Below are positions 36,624 through 45,406 of a stretch of 64,000 nucleotides of DNA, piece by piece. Source of the stretch: Limnohabitans parvus II-B4 (GTDB lineage: Bacteria; Pseudomonadota; Gammaproteobacteria; Burkholderiales; Burkholderiaceae_C); assembly GCF_003063455.1 (NCBI RefSeq), contig NZ_NESN01000005.1, positions 284,588-348,587 of the forward strand, written 5' to 3'. The notes beneath the pieces were generated by a model, which saw nothing but the letters and a program-made list of their open reading frames with translations, did no database searches and had not been told where the DNA came from. The stretch's first letter is position 1. Each line of letters begins with the position of its first letter. Made by a program: the position numbers and the translations under genes.

Positions 36624-39035
36624 GTGAATGTTTTAAACCGTCTGATTTTGTCGATTCGCACATTGCTGCTGCGCTGGCCCATGGAGTGGCTCGGAGGGGT
36701 GCTGATCGTCACGGGGCTGTGGGTTGTTTTTTACACCTACCAGTCGAGCGAGGTGGTGGTGCAGCAATACGCCGCCGAAAGCGCTCAAACTCATGCCGCT
36801 TCGGTCACGCAATTCCGAAATTTTTACGCCCAGGAACTGGTGCCTCGGGCGGTCCAAAGCGGCATGACGGTCACGCACGACTACAAATCGCAAGACAACG
36901 CTTTGCCCTTGCCCGCCACCTTGACGATCGATTTGGGCCATTACCTGTCCAAAGTGGATGGGGGTACGCAGGTCCGCTTGTACAGTGACCTGCCGTTTCC
37001 GTGGCGTGAGTCCGAGCGTTCGCTCGATGATTTCCAGAAACAGGCATTGCAGCACCTCAAAGAGCACCCGAACAAGCCTTACGTGCGCGAAGAGGTCATG
37101 AATGGCAACCGTGTTTTGCGCTTTGCGCAGGCCGACCGCATGCTGCCCAATTGTGTGGCCTGCCACAACAGCTATCCCGGTTCACCGCGCACGGACTGGA
37201 AGGTGGGTGATGTGCGTGGTGCACTCGAGGTGGTGTTGCCGGTCTCGCAGTGGCAGCTTGCCAGCACGGGCGTGCTCAACCGCACTTTTGTGGTGTTGTT
37301 GGCGCTGTTGTTCTTGGGTTTGTTGTTGATCTGGTTTTCCGTCAAACGGATTCGTGTGGCCTTGATGACCTCACGCCAGTTATCGACAGAGCGGCAGTTG
37401 GCCATTCGCCAACTCAGCGATGAAATTGCCGAGCGCAAACTGGTCGAGGGACATTTGCGCTTGAGTGAGGGCAAGCTACACAGCATTTTCAAATCGGTCC
37501 CCGAGGCGATTGTGGTGGCCGATTCAAAAGGCCAGATTGTGCAATGCAACGATGCCACAGCCGCCATTTTTGGCTACAGCATGGAGGCGTTGATGGGCCA
37601 GCGCATTAATTTGCTGATGCCTGCGGCAGAAAACGAGCAGCATGACCAGTACATGCAAGCCTACCTGACCACCGGGCGTAAGAAGTTGATGAACCAGCCT
37701 CGGGTCATGCGCGGACGAAGGCATGACGGCAGCATGTTTCCGGTGCGTTTGACCATCAGCGAAACCCACCTTGAAAACGAACATTTTTTTGTCGGTGTGA
37801 TGCAGGATTTCACAGCCATCCAGAGTGCGCAGGATCTGCTGGTCGAGGCCAAAGACAAAGCCGAGCAAGCCAACCGCATGCGAGGGGAATTCTTGGCCAA
37901 CATGAGCCATGAAATCCGAACCCCCATGAATGGCATTGTGGGCATGACCGAGTTGGCGCTTGAGACGGCATCACCTGAGCTTCAAAAGGAATATCTGACG
38001 TTGGCGCGCGATTCGGCCAACCATCTTCTTCAAATCATCAACGAGATTCTGGATTTTTCCAAGATTGAAGCCAAGGCGCTGGAGCTGGAGCTGCTCGAAG
38101 TCAGTCCGGCTCAGTTGATTCGCCACACGGTCCGGTCGCTTGAGCAATTGGCGCGTGTCAAAGGTGTCGCGTTGTTGCTGGAAACTTCGGACGCTGTCCC
38201 TGAGCTGGTCTGGATGGACCCGGTACGCATGCGCCAAGTGCTGACCAATCTGATCGGCAATGCGATCAAGTTCACCGATCAGGGGTCTGTGACCGTTAAA
38301 ACCGAAGTGTTGTCCGCGGTTGATGACCAGACGGTGTTGCTGCGCATCAGCATCATCGATACGGGCATTGGCTTCGATCCAGAGCGCACAGAAGCTTTGT
38401 TCAGCCCCTTCACGCAGGCCGATGGCTCGGTGACGCGGTCGTTCGGTGGCACGGGGCTCGGTTTGGCGATCACGCGCAGTTTGTTGCAATTGATGGGCGG
38501 GTACATCACGGCCGAGGGCCATCCAGGCAAAGGCGCGAGTTTTGTAGCGACTGTGCCCGTTAAAACAATCAGCCCGTCGAGTGTTCGTGCCTTGGCCTCG
38601 ATTCCCTCAGACAAGTCAGAGCCGCTTTCGCCAGCCATGGCGGGTGCGCCGAACTGGTCTGTTTTGCTGGTCGAAGACCACGAAATCAACCGCAAGTTGG
38701 CCGAAATCATGCTCCAACGCATGGGCTATCGCTATGCCGTCGCAGCGGATGGACAAGAGGCGTTGGACCGTTTGGCTGAAGAGCGTTTTGATGTGGTTTT
38801 GATGGACGTGATGATGCCTGTGATGGACGGCGTCACCGCCTTGCGGCAATTGCGAATCCAGGAGGCCACCACGGGTCACCGAACGCCTGTACTGATGGTC
38901 ACGGCACACGCCATGACGGGTGACAAGGAGCGTTTCATCGCCGCAGGTGCGGATGGCTATGTTTCCAAGCCCATGTCTCAGGCGGCCTTGCAAAAAGAAA
39001 TCACGCGGGTGCTCACACCTGCCAACGGTGCCTGA
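36624..39035 (+). CDS. Hybrid sensor histidine kinase with Tll0287-like haem domain
   Basis: Membrane hybrid kinase of 803 residues. Order: transmembrane helix (about 12-34), periplasmic Tll0287-like/DUF3365 domain with a CVACH haem-attachment motif near residue 177, second helix (about 220-238), PAS domain (about 280-400), and HisKA with the phosphohistidine in [16 protein letters not shown] (near 427). HATPase_c (about 530-650, GTGLGLAI) and a C-terminal receiver with the phospho-Asp in [11 protein letters not shown] (near 726) follow. A c-type haem there could sense redox, oxygen or NO. No Hpt or response regulator is adjacent, so its target is not in this window. It starts at GTG. Confidence 0.9.
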   Translation: MNVLNRLILSIRTLLLRWPMEWLGGVLIVTGLWVVFYTYQSSEVVVQQYAAESAQTHAASVTQFRNFYAQELVPRAVQSGMTVTHDYKSQDNALPLPATLTIDLGHYLSKVDGGTQVRLYSDLPFPWRESERSLDDFQKQALQHLKEHPNKPYVREEVMNGNRVLRFAQADRMLPNCVACHNSYPGSPRTDWKVGDVRGALEVVLPVSQWQLASTGVLNRTFVVLLALLFLGLLLIWFSVKRIRVALMTSRQLSTERQLAIRQLSDEIAERKLVEGHLRLSEGKLHSIFKSVPEAIVVADSKGQIVQCNDATAAIFGYSMEALMGQRINLLMPAAENEQHDQYMQAYLTTGRKKLMNQPRVMRGRRHDGSMFPVRLTISETHLENEHFFVGVMQDFTAIQSAQDLLVEAKDKAEQANRMRGEFLANMSHEIRTPMNGIVGMTELALETASPELQKEYLTLARDSANHLLQIINEILDFSKIEAKALELELLEVSPAQLIRHTVRSLEQLARVKGVALLLETSDAVPELVWMDPVRMRQVLTNLIGNAIKFTDQGSVTVKTEVLSAVDDQTVLLRISIIDTGIGFDPERTEALFSPFTQADGSVTRSFGGTGLGLAITRSLLQLMGGYITAEGHPGKGASFVATVPVKTISPSSVRALASIPSDKSEPLSPAMAGAPNWSVLLVEDHEINRKLAEIMLQRMGYRYAVAADGQEALDRLAEERFDVVLMDVMMPVMDGVTALRQLRIQEATTGHRTPVLMVTAHAMTGDKERFIAAGADGYVSKPMSQAALQKEITRVLTPANGA

Positions 39036-39077
39036 ACCGTGTCTTGAATGGGGTCGCTGAGCCGCACGCCAGCAACG

Positions 39078-39126
39078 ACAGCCGATTCATCGCCAACGGT
39101 GGGCGGGTGAGTCGGCTGTTTGTTTT
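39078..39126 (+). terminator. Terminator after the hybrid kinase
   Basis: ACAGCCGA pairs with TCGGCTGT across a 26-base loop that can itself fold, followed by TTGTTTTC. It is 42 bases past the stop and directly before the end of the opposing benzoate-CoA ligase gene. Confidence 0.6.
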
Positions 39127-40691
39127 CAGTGGGCTGATCTTTCCAGGTCGCGCAAACGGAAACGCTGGATCTTGCCGGTGGCGGTCTTGGGCAGCTCGGC
39201 CACAAACTCGATGAAACGCGGGTACTTGTAAGGCGCCAGGCGCTCCTTCACAAAGGCCTTGACCTCGTCTTGTGTCAGGCTCTGACCGGCTTTGAGCACG
39301 ATGAAGGCTTTGGTCTTGGTCAGTCCATCGGTGTCTTCCTTGCCGATCACGGCTGCTTCCAAAATGGCCGGGTGCTGCACCAGTGTGGCCTCGACCTCGA
39401 AAGGCGAGACGTAGATGCCGCTGACTTTCAGCATGTCGTCGTTGCGCCCGGCATAGGTGTAGTAGCCATCGGGGTCGCGGGTGTACTTGTCCCCGCTCTT
39501 GGTCCACACGCCCTGGAAGGTGTCGCGGGTCTTTTCGCGGTTGTTCCAATACATCAAGGCACTGCTGGGCCCCTGGATGTAGAGGTCGCCGATTTCGTTG
39601 TGGCCGGTGACCACGCTGCCGTCTTCGTTGCGCAGCTGCACTTCGTAGCCGGGCACGGCTTTGCCGGTGGTGCCGTAGCGCACATCGCCCGGGCGGTTGG
39701 ACAAGAAGACGTGCAGCATCTCGGTGGAGCCGATGCCATCGATGATTTCGCAGCCGAAATGCTGCGTCCAGCGCTCACCGATGTCACGCGGCAGCGCTTC
39801 ACCGGCCGACGAACACAGGCGCAGCGAGACTTGATTTTTCTTGGGCAGATCGGGGCTGGCCAGCATGCCGCCGTAGCCGGTGGGCGCGCCATAAAACACG
39901 GTGGGCTGGTGATCGACCATGCGCTTGAAGGTCGCTTGCGGGGTGGGGCGCTCGGCCATCAACACCACGCTTGCACCTGCGCTCAAGGGGAAGGTCAGGG
40001 CGTTGCCCAGGCCGTAGGCAAAGAACAGTTTGGCGGCTGAGAACACCACATCGCTTTCGCGCAAGGCCAGCACGCCCTTGCCATACAGCTCGGCCGTCCA
40101 GTACAGGTTGCCCTGGCTGTGCACCGTGCCTTTGGGCTTGCCCGTGGAGCCCGACGAATACAGCCAAAAGGCCGGTTCATCGGCCAGGGTTTGTGCGGGC
40201 AACACGGGGTTGTTTTGTGCCACAAATTCGGCCATGTTGAACTGGCCTTGTGTCAGTGCGCCCGTGGGGCGCGAGACCACCACGTGCTGCACCTCGGTTT
40301 TGACCAAATCCATCGCCGCTTGCAGTGTGGGCAGCAAGGCGCCCGACACCAGCGCAGCTTGGGCGCGGCTGTTGCTCAGCATGAAGGCGTAGTCTTCGGC
40401 CGTGAGCAAGGTGTTCACCGCCACGGGCACCACGCCCGCATAGAGCGAGCCCAGAAAGGCCACGACCCAGTCGCTGCTGTCTTGCATGAGCAAGAGCACG
40501 CGTTCTTCGCGTTTGAGCCCCATGGCCTTGAGGCCACCGGCAAAGCGGCGGATTTGCTCCGTCAGTTCGCCATAGCTCAGGCGGCCCACATCGTCGATCA
40601 GGGCGGTTTTGCCGGAGCGGTTCGCGTTGGTGGCGATCAGGTGCTGGGCGAAGTTGAAGTCGGTGGATGGTGCATTCACGGTGTGGGTCAT
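39126..40691 (-). CDS. Benzoate-CoA ligase
   Basis: ANL-superfamily ligase of 521 residues that activates benzoate with ATP and CoA to benzoyl-CoA, the entry step of the box pathway (bclA/badA type). The AMP-binding P-loop is YSSGSTGKPKGTVHS (near 170-185), with core motifs DGIGSTEMLHVFLSNRPG and SGDKYTRDPDGYYTYAGRNDDMLKVSGIYVSPFE. The catalytic lysine is in TATGKIQRFRLRDLE at the end. A GAGGAGAC ribosome site precedes the ATG. A 2-aminobenzoate or hydroxybenzoate ligase would look similar, but the neighbouring box genes support benzoate. It lies 146 bases downstream of boxD on the same strand. Confidence 0.92.
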   Translation of the reverse strand: MTHTVNAPSTDFNFAQHLIATNANRSGKTALIDDVGRLSYGELTEQIRRFAGGLKAMGLKREERVLLLMQDSSDWVVAFLGSLYAGVVPVAVNTLLTAEDYAFMLSNSRAQAALVSGALLPTLQAAMDLVKTEVQHVVVSRPTGALTQGQFNMAEFVAQNNPVLPAQTLADEPAFWLYSSGSTGKPKGTVHSQGNLYWTAELYGKGVLALRESDVVFSAAKLFFAYGLGNALTFPLSAGASVVLMAERPTPQATFKRMVDHQPTVFYGAPTGYGGMLASPDLPKKNQVSLRLCSSAGEALPRDIGERWTQHFGCEIIDGIGSTEMLHVFLSNRPGDVRYGTTGKAVPGYEVQLRNEDGSVVTGHNEIGDLYIQGPSSALMYWNNREKTRDTFQGVWTKSGDKYTRDPDGYYTYAGRNDDMLKVSGIYVSPFEVEATLVQHPAILEAAVIGKEDTDGLTKTKAFIVLKAGQSLTQDEVKAFVKERLAPYKYPRFIEFVAELPKTATGKIQRFRLRDLERSAH

Positions 40692-40744
40692 GTTTGTCTC
40701 CTCGAGGTGTCAGTCATGTTGTCTGGTGTGTGGCAATGGGGCTG

Positions 40745-40820
40745 TGTGGGAGGCCGCCCCTGCGGCCGAATGTCAGTTCATCCATCATCCATCATTCGGC
40801 TGCGGGGGCAGCCTCCCACA
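40745..40820. repeat. Inverted pair of REP-like elements (REPIN-like)
   Basis: Two type C elements face each other: TGTGGGAGG...CCGAATG at 40745-40772 and its inverse CATTCGG...CCTCCCACA at 40793-40820, with 20 bases between that contain short CATC repeats. The pair can form one long hairpin. It lies in the gap between boxD and the benzoate-CoA ligase gene. Confidence 0.75.
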
Positions 40821-40837
40821 AAATGACAGGGCCAGAT

Positions 40838-42409
40838 TTACAGGGCCAGTTGGCTGCCTTGTGCAGCCAGCACGTCCAGGGCCAGCGAGCTGCCCTGCAC
40901 CGCTGAGCGGCGGTGGTAAAAGTTGAGCGCCCTGAGGCCGCCCAGTTCTTCGCCACCACCAGCGCGTCCGGGGCCGCCATGCAGACTCATGGGCATCACG
41001 TTGCCGTGGCCGCTGTGCAGGGCCGCCACATCGGGCGAAATCGCGTGCACACGGCCATGGCTGCTCGCCAATTCGACCGAAGCCTGCGCGGTGAAGAGGT
41101 GGTCCTCGCTGTAGACCGAGCACACCAGCGAGCCTTCGCCGCGGCGGATCATGGCGTAGGCCTCTTCAATGCTGTCGTAAGGCATCAGGGTGGACACGGG
41201 GCCAAACACCTCGACCGCGTGCAGCACCTTGGCGCTCATGGGTGACTCGGTGCCCAGCAGCACCGGGGCCACGCAGGCGCTCGATGCGTCGGCATCGACC
41301 CAACCAGCCGCGCTGCCATCGAACAACACGGTGGCTTCGGTTTTGAGTTGGGCCAAGCCCGCCAGCACGCTGGCTTTTTGTTCCTGGCTCACCAGCGCGC
41401 CCATGCGCACGGTCTCGTTGCGCGGGTTGCCCACGGTGGTTTTGGCCAGGCGCGCACCAATGGCTTCGGCAGCGGCTTTGTACAAGGCACGCGGCACAAA
41501 AATGCGGCGAATGGCGGTGCACTTTTGGCCGGACTTGACGGTCATCTCGCGGGCGACTTCGGCCACCAGCAGCTTGAAGGCTTCGCTGTCTGCCGTGGCG
41601 GCGGGCGAGAGCAGGGCGCTGTTGAGGCTGTCGGCTTCGATGTTGCAGCGCACCGACAACTCGGTCACGGCGCGGTGGCTGCGGATGATTTGGCCGGTCT
41701 CAGCCGAGCCGGTGAAGCTGACCACGTCAAAGGCCTGCAGCTGGTCCATCAGGCCTGCGGACGAACCGCAAATCACCGACAAAGCACCCACAGGCAGCAC
41801 GCCCGCATCGACCACGTCTTTCACCATGCGCTGGGTCAGCCAAGCGGTGGCGGTGGCGGGTTTGATGATGACCGGCACCCCCGAGAGCAGGGCGGGTGCG
41901 GCTTTTTCCCACAAGCCCCAGCTGGGGAAGTTGAAGGCGTTGATGAAGAGCGCCACGCCTTGGGTGGGCACCTGGATGTGCTGGGTCTGGAAGGCCGGGT
42001 CTTTGGCCATGCGGATGCGTTGGCCGTCGAGCAGCAGCTTGGCATCACCCAGAGCGTGGCCCTGTTTGGCGTAATAGCCCAGCGTGAAGACCGCGCCGTC
42101 GATGTCCACGCCCGAGTCTTTGGCCACGGTGCCGCTGTTGGCGGTGGCGATCTCGTAATAAGCGTCGCGGTTGGCTTGCAGCACTTCCGTGATTTGGCTG
42201 AGCAGGGCGGCACGTTGGCCGTAACTCAGTGCGCGCAGTGCCGCGCCGCCTTGTTCGCGGGCAAAGGCAAAGCCTTCTGCCAAGTCGATGCCTGCACTCG
42301 ACACGCGGGCCAGCTCGGTGCCCAGTACCGGGTCAAACATCGGCGTGCCTTCGCCGGTGCCGGTTTGCCAGCGACCTGCGAAGAAGTTGGGGAGTAGTGC
42401 GGTGGTCAT
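40838..42409 (-). CDS. boxD: 3,4-dehydroadipyl-CoA semialdehyde dehydrogenase
   Basis: Aldehyde dehydrogenase of 523 residues that oxidises the ring-opened semialdehyde from BoxC to 3,4-dehydroadipyl-CoA with NADP+. The BoxD/PaaZ-like pattern is seen: LPNFFAGRWQTGTGEG at the start, FINAFNFPSWGLWEKAAPALL, the VSFTGSAETG nucleotide turn and the catalytic Cys in SGQKCTAIRRIFVP. The ATG at 42409 is the family start; the frame continues open upstream through the operator region. It is divergent from boxR and followed by the ligase gene. Confidence 0.93.
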   Translation of the reverse strand: MTTALLPNFFAGRWQTGTGEGTPMFDPVLGTELARVSSAGIDLAEGFAFAREQGGAALRALSYGQRAALLSQITEVLQANRDAYYEIATANSGTVAKDSGVDIDGAVFTLGYYAKQGHALGDAKLLLDGQRIRMAKDPAFQTQHIQVPTQGVALFINAFNFPSWGLWEKAAPALLSGVPVIIKPATATAWLTQRMVKDVVDAGVLPVGALSVICGSSAGLMDQLQAFDVVSFTGSAETGQIIRSHRAVTELSVRCNIEADSLNSALLSPAATADSEAFKLLVAEVAREMTVKSGQKCTAIRRIFVPRALYKAAAEAIGARLAKTTVGNPRNETVRMGALVSQEQKASVLAGLAQLKTEATVLFDGSAAGWVDADASSACVAPVLLGTESPMSAKVLHAVEVFGPVSTLMPYDSIEEAYAMIRRGEGSLVCSVYSEDHLFTAQASVELASSHGRVHAISPDVAALHSGHGNVMPMSLHGGPGRAGGGEELGGLRALNFYHRRSAVQGSSLALDVLAAQGSQLAL

Positions 42410-42442
42410 GGTGAACTTTCCAAGGGTTTGTGAGGGCCTGCA

Positions 42443-42545
42443 TGCAATGGCATGCACAAAAAAAACTGTTCTTGCTGTCCAGTTGGCGGTATAAACACCG
42501 GTTGATGCATTATTGTGCTTGCCTGCAAGTATGCAATAAAGTGCA
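42443..42545. promoter_or_regulatory. Probable BoxR operators between boxD and boxR
   Basis: TGCA-N6-TGCA occurs at 42443-42456 and 42532-42545, with further TGCA half sites at 42439, 42506 and 42524. From memory, the related benzoyl-CoA regulators BzdR and BoxR of Azoarcus recognise TGCA(N6)TGCA-type sequences. One site lies near the boxD start and the other near boxR, fitting control of both directions. Confidence 0.7.
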
Positions 42546-42601
42546 TGTTTTGGGTTTACTGAAATCAAAGGGTTTTCCCTAGTTTTGAGCAGAGGTTGAG
42601 C

Positions 42602-43516
42602 ATGACATCTCAAGAGTCCACGTTGATGGAACCGTCCGAGCAGGAGACAAAGCGCAGTCCGTTCCTGGAAGCGTTGGGCGAGCGTGTGCGCACCCTGCGT
42701 TCGCGCAAAGGCATGACCCGCCGCGCCGTGGCCTTGGCGGCCGATGTGTCCGAGCGCCACTTGGCCAACCTCGAATACGGCACGGGCAACGTGTCGGTGC
42801 TGGTGTTGTTGCAGGTGGCCAATGCCTTGCAGTGTTCACTGGCCGAATTGTTGGGTGATGTGACGACCACCTCGCCCGAGTGGCTGCTGATTCGTGAGCT
42901 GTTGGCTCAGCGCAGCGAAGCGGATTTGCGCCGTGCACGTGTGCAACTGAGCGACATGTTGGGCGAAAGTGGCAACGCACAAGAGCGCAAGAACCGCATC
43001 GCCTTGATTGGTTTGCGGGGTGCAGGCAAGACCTCTTTGGGTCAGCGCTTGGCCAACGATCTGGGTTTTCCATTCATTGAGCTGAGTCGCGAGATTGAGC
43101 AGTTTGCCGGTTGCCAGATCAGCGAGATCCACAACCTGTATGGTGCCAATGCTTACCGCCGCTACGAGCGCCGTGCGCTGGAAGAAGCGATTCAGATCTA
43201 TCCCGAAGTGGTGATCGCCACGCCCGGGGGGCTGGTGTCGGACTCAGCCAACTTCAATTTGCTGCTGTCGCATTGCACAACGGTGTGGCTTCAAGCCGAT
43301 GCAGCCGACCACATGGGCCGGGTGGCTGCCCAAGGTGACATGCGCCCGATGGCGGCCAGCCGCGAGGCGATGGAAGACCTCAAGCGAATTTTGGAGGGGC
43401 GTTCTGCCTTCTACTCCAAAGCCGATCTGGCCATCAACACCAGTGCCCGCACGGAAGATCAAGCGTTTGCGGCTTTGCGCTCTTCGGTGCGTCAACACGT
43501 TGGCTTGCCCGCTTGA
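42602..43516 (+). CDS. boxR: BoxR, benzoyl-CoA-responsive regulator
   Basis: Repressor of 304 residues with an N-terminal XRE-type helix-turn-helix (about 22-80, LGERVRTLRSRKGMTRRAVALAADVSERHLANLEYGTGN) and a C-terminal shikimate-kinase-like domain. The latter starts IALIGLRGAGKTSLGQRL near residue 135, with GFPFIELSREIE downstream. This fusion is the BzdR/BoxR type, in which the kinase-like domain binds benzoyl-CoA. The ATG at 42602 has an AGAGG ribosome site; a TTG two codons earlier is less likely. It is the first gene of the plus-strand box genes and is divergent from boxD. Confidence 0.94.
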   Translation: MTSQESTLMEPSEQETKRSPFLEALGERVRTLRSRKGMTRRAVALAADVSERHLANLEYGTGNVSVLVLLQVANALQCSLAELLGDVTTTSPEWLLIRELLAQRSEADLRRARVQLSDMLGESGNAQERKNRIALIGLRGAGKTSLGQRLANDLGFPFIELSREIEQFAGCQISEIHNLYGANAYRRYERRALEEAIQIYPEVVIATPGGLVSDSANFNLLLSHCTTVWLQADAADHMGRVAAQGDMRPMAASREAMEDLKRILEGRSAFYSKADLAINTSARTEDQAFAALRSSVRQHVGLPA

Positions 43517-43558
43517 ATTGCTATTTCCTAGGGTAATTACCTATAAAATGAATTAAAG

Positions 43559-43617
43559 TGCATGTTGTGGGTGCTTGAAAGCTGCAATAAAATTCGTGCA
43601 ACATGCAGTGAAATGCA
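43559..43617 (+). promoter_or_regulatory. boxC promoter with probable BoxR operator
   Basis: TGCA-N6-TGCA at 43604-43617 with additional TGCA at 43559, 43583 and 43597. A possible promoter overlaps them: TTGTGG (43565-43570), 17 bases, TAAAAT (43588-43593). Bound BoxR would cover it. It lies 38-96 bases before the boxC start. Confidence 0.65.
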
Positions 43618-43654
43618 TTTTTAGACCCACCCCATCACTTTCACCGACGGAGAC

Positions 43655-45319
43655 ATGACCATGACGCAAGCTTTCCAGGTTGACTACCAGACCAACCCCG
43701 CTCAATACAAACACATCAACCTGGCCTTTGAGGGCGAGATCGCGACTTTGTCGATCAACATCAACGAAGACGCTGGCATCCGCCCCGGCTACAAGCTCAA
43801 ACTCAACAGCTACGACCTGGGTGTGGACATCGAGTTGCACGACGCATTGCAGCGCATCCGCTTTGAGCACCCCGAAGTGCGCTCGGTGGTGGTGACCAGC
43901 CTGAAGGACCGCGTGTTCTGCTCGGGTGCCAACATTTTCATGTTGGGTGTGTCCACCCACGGCTGGAAAGTGAACTTCTGCAAGTTCACCAACGAAACCC
44001 GCAACGGCATCGAAGACTCCAGCAAACACGACGGCCTGAAATTCGTCGCTGCCCTGAACGGTGCTTGCGCAGGTGGCGGCTACGAATTGGCCTTGGCCTG
44101 CGATGAAATCGTGCTGGTCGATGACCGCTCCAGCGCCGTGTCTTTGCCCGAAGTGCCTTTGCTCGGCGTATTGCCTGGCACCGGCGGCCTGACCCGCGTG
44201 ACCGACAAGCGCCACGTGCGCCACGATCTGGCCGACATCTTCTGCACCAGTGTGGAAGGCGTGCGCGGCCAAAAAGCCGTGGACTGGCGTCTGGTCGATG
44301 CGATCGCCAAGCCGGCTGTGTTCAAAGAAGCCGTCAAAGCACGCGCCACAAAATTGGCCGCTGGCAGCATCCGCACCGCAGGCGTCAAAGGCGTCGAGCT
44401 GACCCCTTTGAACCGCACCATCGCTGCTGACGCGCTGACTTACACCAACGTCACGGTCGAGATCGACCGCGCCAAGCGCATCGCCACCTTCACCGTCAAG
44501 GCACCTGCCTCGGCCCAGCCCACCGACATCGCGGGCATCGAAGCCGCAGGCGTGAACTGGTGGCCGCTGCAGATGGTGCGCGAACTGGATGACGCCATCC
44601 TGCACATGCGCACCAACGAACTCGACATCGGCACCTGGGTGCTCAAGACAGCCGGTGACGCCGCTGCCGTGCTGGCTTCTGACGCGACCTTGCTGGCCCA
44701 CAAAGACCACTGGTTGGTGCGTGAAACCATCGGCCACCTGCGCCGCACACTGGCCCGCATGGATGTGTCTTCGCGCAGCCTGTTCGCCTTGGTCGAAGAA
44801 GGGACATGTTTTGTCGGCACACTCGCCGAGCTGGCTTTCTGCGCTGACCGCGCTTACATGCTGGCTTTGCCCGACGATGCCGCCAAGGCCCCCAAGATCC
44901 AGTTGAACGAAATGAACTTCGGTTTCTTCCCCATGGTCAACGACCAGACCCGCCTGCAGCGCCGCTTTTACGAAGAAGTGCCTGCCATGGAAGCCGCACG
45001 TGGCGCCATTGGCAAGGCGCTGGATGCTGACGCTGCCTTGGCCTTGGGCCTGGTGACTGCTGCACCTGACGACATCGATTGGGCTGACGAAATTCGCCTG
45101 GCACTGGAAGAGCGCTCTTCCATGTCGCCAGACGCGCTGACCGGTCTGGAAGCCAACCTGCGTTTTGCCCAGAAAGAAAACATGGCCACCCGCATCTTTG
45201 GCCGTTTGACCGCCTGGCAAAACTGGATCTTCCAGCGCCCCAACGCCGTTGGCGAAAAAGGTGCCCTGAAGGTTTACGGCAAAGGCGAAAAAGTCCAGTT
45301 CGACATGAACCGCGTTTGA
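43655..45319 (+). CDS. boxC: 2,3-epoxybenzoyl-CoA dihydrolase (BoxC)
   Basis: Ring-opening enzyme of the aerobic benzoyl-CoA pathway: it converts 2,3-epoxybenzoyl-CoA with two waters to 3,4-dehydroadipyl-CoA semialdehyde and formate. It has 554 residues, a crotonase-type fold extended by a second half, as in known BoxC proteins (about 550). Crotonase features are DRVFCSGANIFMLG (oxyanion region), AALNGACAGGGYELALACDEI and PLLGVLPGTGGLTRVTDKR. The second half contains RSLFALVEEGTCFVGTLAEL and a C-terminal RIFGRLTAWQNWIFQRPNAVG. The next ATG (third codon) is a possible alternative start. boxB follows after 87 bases. Confidence 0.96.
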   Translation: MTMTQAFQVDYQTNPAQYKHINLAFEGEIATLSININEDAGIRPGYKLKLNSYDLGVDIELHDALQRIRFEHPEVRSVVVTSLKDRVFCSGANIFMLGVSTHGWKVNFCKFTNETRNGIEDSSKHDGLKFVAALNGACAGGGYELALACDEIVLVDDRSSAVSLPEVPLLGVLPGTGGLTRVTDKRHVRHDLADIFCTSVEGVRGQKAVDWRLVDAIAKPAVFKEAVKARATKLAAGSIRTAGVKGVELTPLNRTIAADALTYTNVTVEIDRAKRIATFTVKAPASAQPTDIAGIEAAGVNWWPLQMVRELDDAILHMRTNELDIGTWVLKTAGDAAAVLASDATLLAHKDHWLVRETIGHLRRTLARMDVSSRSLFALVEEGTCFVGTLAELAFCADRAYMLALPDDAAKAPKIQLNEMNFGFFPMVNDQTRLQRRFYEEVPAMEAARGAIGKALDADAALALGLVTAAPDDIDWADEIRLALEERSSMSPDALTGLEANLRFAQKENMATRIFGRLTAWQNWIFQRPNAVGEKGALKVYGKGEKVQFDMNRV

Positions 45320-45332
45320 TGTTTTTGCGTTG

Positions 45333-45363
45333 TGCAGCAGGCTTCCCGGTGGTGTCTGCTGCA
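45333..45363 (+). other. mRNA hairpin between boxC and boxB
   Basis: TGCAGCAG pairs with CTGCTGCA around a 15-base loop in the 87-base boxC-boxB gap. There is no poly-T after it, so it is more likely a transcript-stability or processing structure than a terminator. Confidence 0.45.
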
Positions 45364-45406
45364 ACCGAAATTTGACCCCACCGTTGCTTAATTTCTGGAG
45401 ACTCTC

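Noticed and set aside
39036..39125. Small gene between the hybrid kinase and the benzoate-CoA ligase
   Set aside because: The 90 bases hold only a hairpin with a T-rich end, best explained as a terminator.
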